A stretch of 64,000 bases of DNA from Bacteroidota bacterium (lineage in GTDB: Bacteria > Bacteroidota > Bacteroidia > UBA4408), in assembly GCA_016718805.1 (NCBI GenBank), contig JADKCP010000001.1, forward strand, positions 62,001-126,000, in the 5' to 3' direction. Below the pieces are notes generated by a model, which was not told the origin of the DNA, made no database searches, and worked only from the letters and a program-made list of their open reading frames with translations. The position numbers and the translations under genes are program-made. Of the stretch, positions 63,288-64,000 are shown in pieces (the first letter of the stretch is position 1; each line of letters begins with the position of its first letter).

Positions 63288-64000
63288 ATGAAAAAGTTAA
63301 TAGCACTAAAAAACTATTTAGTAAGCTTTAAAAAAGGCTTTGCTTTATCAATTCTTGCCCTATTTTTATTGGCCGGGTGTGAAGAAAAGATTGATATTAA
63401 GTTAGACAGCGGAACATCGCAACTTACGGTTGATGCTTGGATTACCGACAGGCCAGGAAGTCAAGTAATCGTGCTTACGAAAACAGCTGATTACTTTGTT
63501 AATGGCACCTCTCCTGCCGCTAATGGTGCAACAGTTAAAATTTTTGATGATCTAGGAAATGAGTTTTTGTTCACCGAAGACGCATCAACAGGAAACTATA
63601 TTTGGACCCCTGCGGTTGGTGATACTTTAGCTAGAGTTGGCCATAATTATTCTCTCGATATACTTTATGAAGGAGAGCATTATGTTTCTGAAACAATGAT
63701 GCAGCCTTCTGTTGTAATGGATTCACTCACTCAGTTTAAAGAGATTAATGGATTTGGTACAGATTCAGTAATTAGAGCTGAATTTTGGGCAAGAGACAAT
63801 TTTGGTCGCCAGGATTTTTACTGGATTAGAACTTATAGAAACGGAACATTTAACAACAAGCCTTCAGCAATACTTACTGCGCAAGAGGCCGCTTTTGGTA
63901 ATGGAGACGGCTTCATTTTTATAGTTCCTTATCGACAAGGGATCAATGATTTTGATAAACCTTTTGAACAGGGAGAATTAGTTAAAGTGGAACTATATGG
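63288..64000 (+). CDS. DUF4249 family lipoprotein, N-terminal part
   Basis: Predicted outer-membrane lipoprotein, cut by the right window edge after about 237 residues. The N-terminus MKKLIALKNYLVSFKKGF leads to a hydrophobic stretch and lipobox LLAGCEEK. The mature part (IDIKLDSGTSQLTVDAWITD, NGATVKIFDDLGNEF, YSLDILYEGEHYVSETMMQP, RQDFYWIRTYRNG) fits DUF4249, usually 270-400 aa. It starts 7 nt after the TonB receptor stop. In this family the protein is thought to act as the surface partner of the receptor; the ligand is not known. Confidence 0.85.
   Translation, partial: MKKLIALKNYLVSFKKGFALSILALFLLAGCEEKIDIKLDSGTSQLTVDAWITDRPGSQVIVLTKTADYFVNGTSPAANGATVKIFDDLGNEFLFTEDASTGNYIWTPAVGDTLARVGHNYSLDILYEGEHYVSETMMQPSVVMDSLTQFKEINGFGTDSVIRAEFWARDNFGRQDFYWIRTYRNGTFNNKPSAILTAQEAAFGNGDGFIFIVPYRQGINDFDKPFEQGELVKVELY

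Overview
The window comes from an AT-rich member of the Bacteroidota, probably a free-living or environmental lineage; I cannot place it to genus. Three things point there. Many secreted proteins carry type IX secretion system (T9SS) sorting domains, with a PorP/SprF partner present. Typical families occur, such as Omp28-like lipoproteins, a TonB receptor next to a DUF4249 lipoprotein, and DUF4175. Bacteroidota -7 promoter boxes of the form TAnnTTTG recur just upstream of gene starts, often as TAGTTTTG or TATATTTG.

Layout. 1-2,050: 3' part of dxs, a structured intergenic RNA region and an Mpo1-like membrane protein. 2,107-2,570: tRNA-Arg(TCG) followed by a tandem duplication of about 168 bp that starts inside the tRNA 3' end. 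2,701-5,626: a small T9SS cargo protein, a BtpA-like TIM-barrel protein and a YdcF-like protein. 5,695-26,642: the centrepiece, a 17.6-kb adhesin gene (5,853 aa) coupled by an ATGA overlap to a PorP/SprF gene and followed by an OmpA-like PD40/PKD protein; a 31-codon ORF bridges the last two exactly. 26,667-42,293: three more large secreted proteins (a beta-propeller-like PKD protein, a 2,760-aa subtilisin/sedolisin-like protein and a PNGase F-like N-glycosidase) plus a frameshifted TPR adenylate cyclase. 42,531-49,855: an Omp28-like lipoprotein and a signalling operon (MORN-repeat protein, eight-PAS histidine kinase, LytTR regulator) lying just downstream of nadA. 51,401-56,433: rpiB with a LutB-like protein, tRNA-Cys, folB, a frameshifted gltX and an rRNA-type methyltransferase. 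56,536-64,000: DUF4175 membrane protein, RsbW-like ATPase, YbeY, TonB receptor and DUF4249 lipoprotein (cut by the window end).

Working together: at least five proteins are predicted T9SS cargo, so much of the window encodes the cell surface. The adhesin, SprF-like and OmpA-like genes resemble the SprB/SprF export arrangement of gliding Bacteroidota. The adhesin holds two highly regular repeat arrays. One is 14 units of exactly 258 bp. The other is 15 units of exactly 249 bp organised as alternating A/B dimers of 498 bp.

Cautions: gltX and the adenylate cyclase are each broken by what looks like one missing A in an A-run of the coding strand. That pattern suggests homopolymer sequencing errors at least as strongly as real mutation. 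Copy numbers in the long near-identical arrays could also be affected by assembly. All family calls are from reading the translated sequence; no searches were run.
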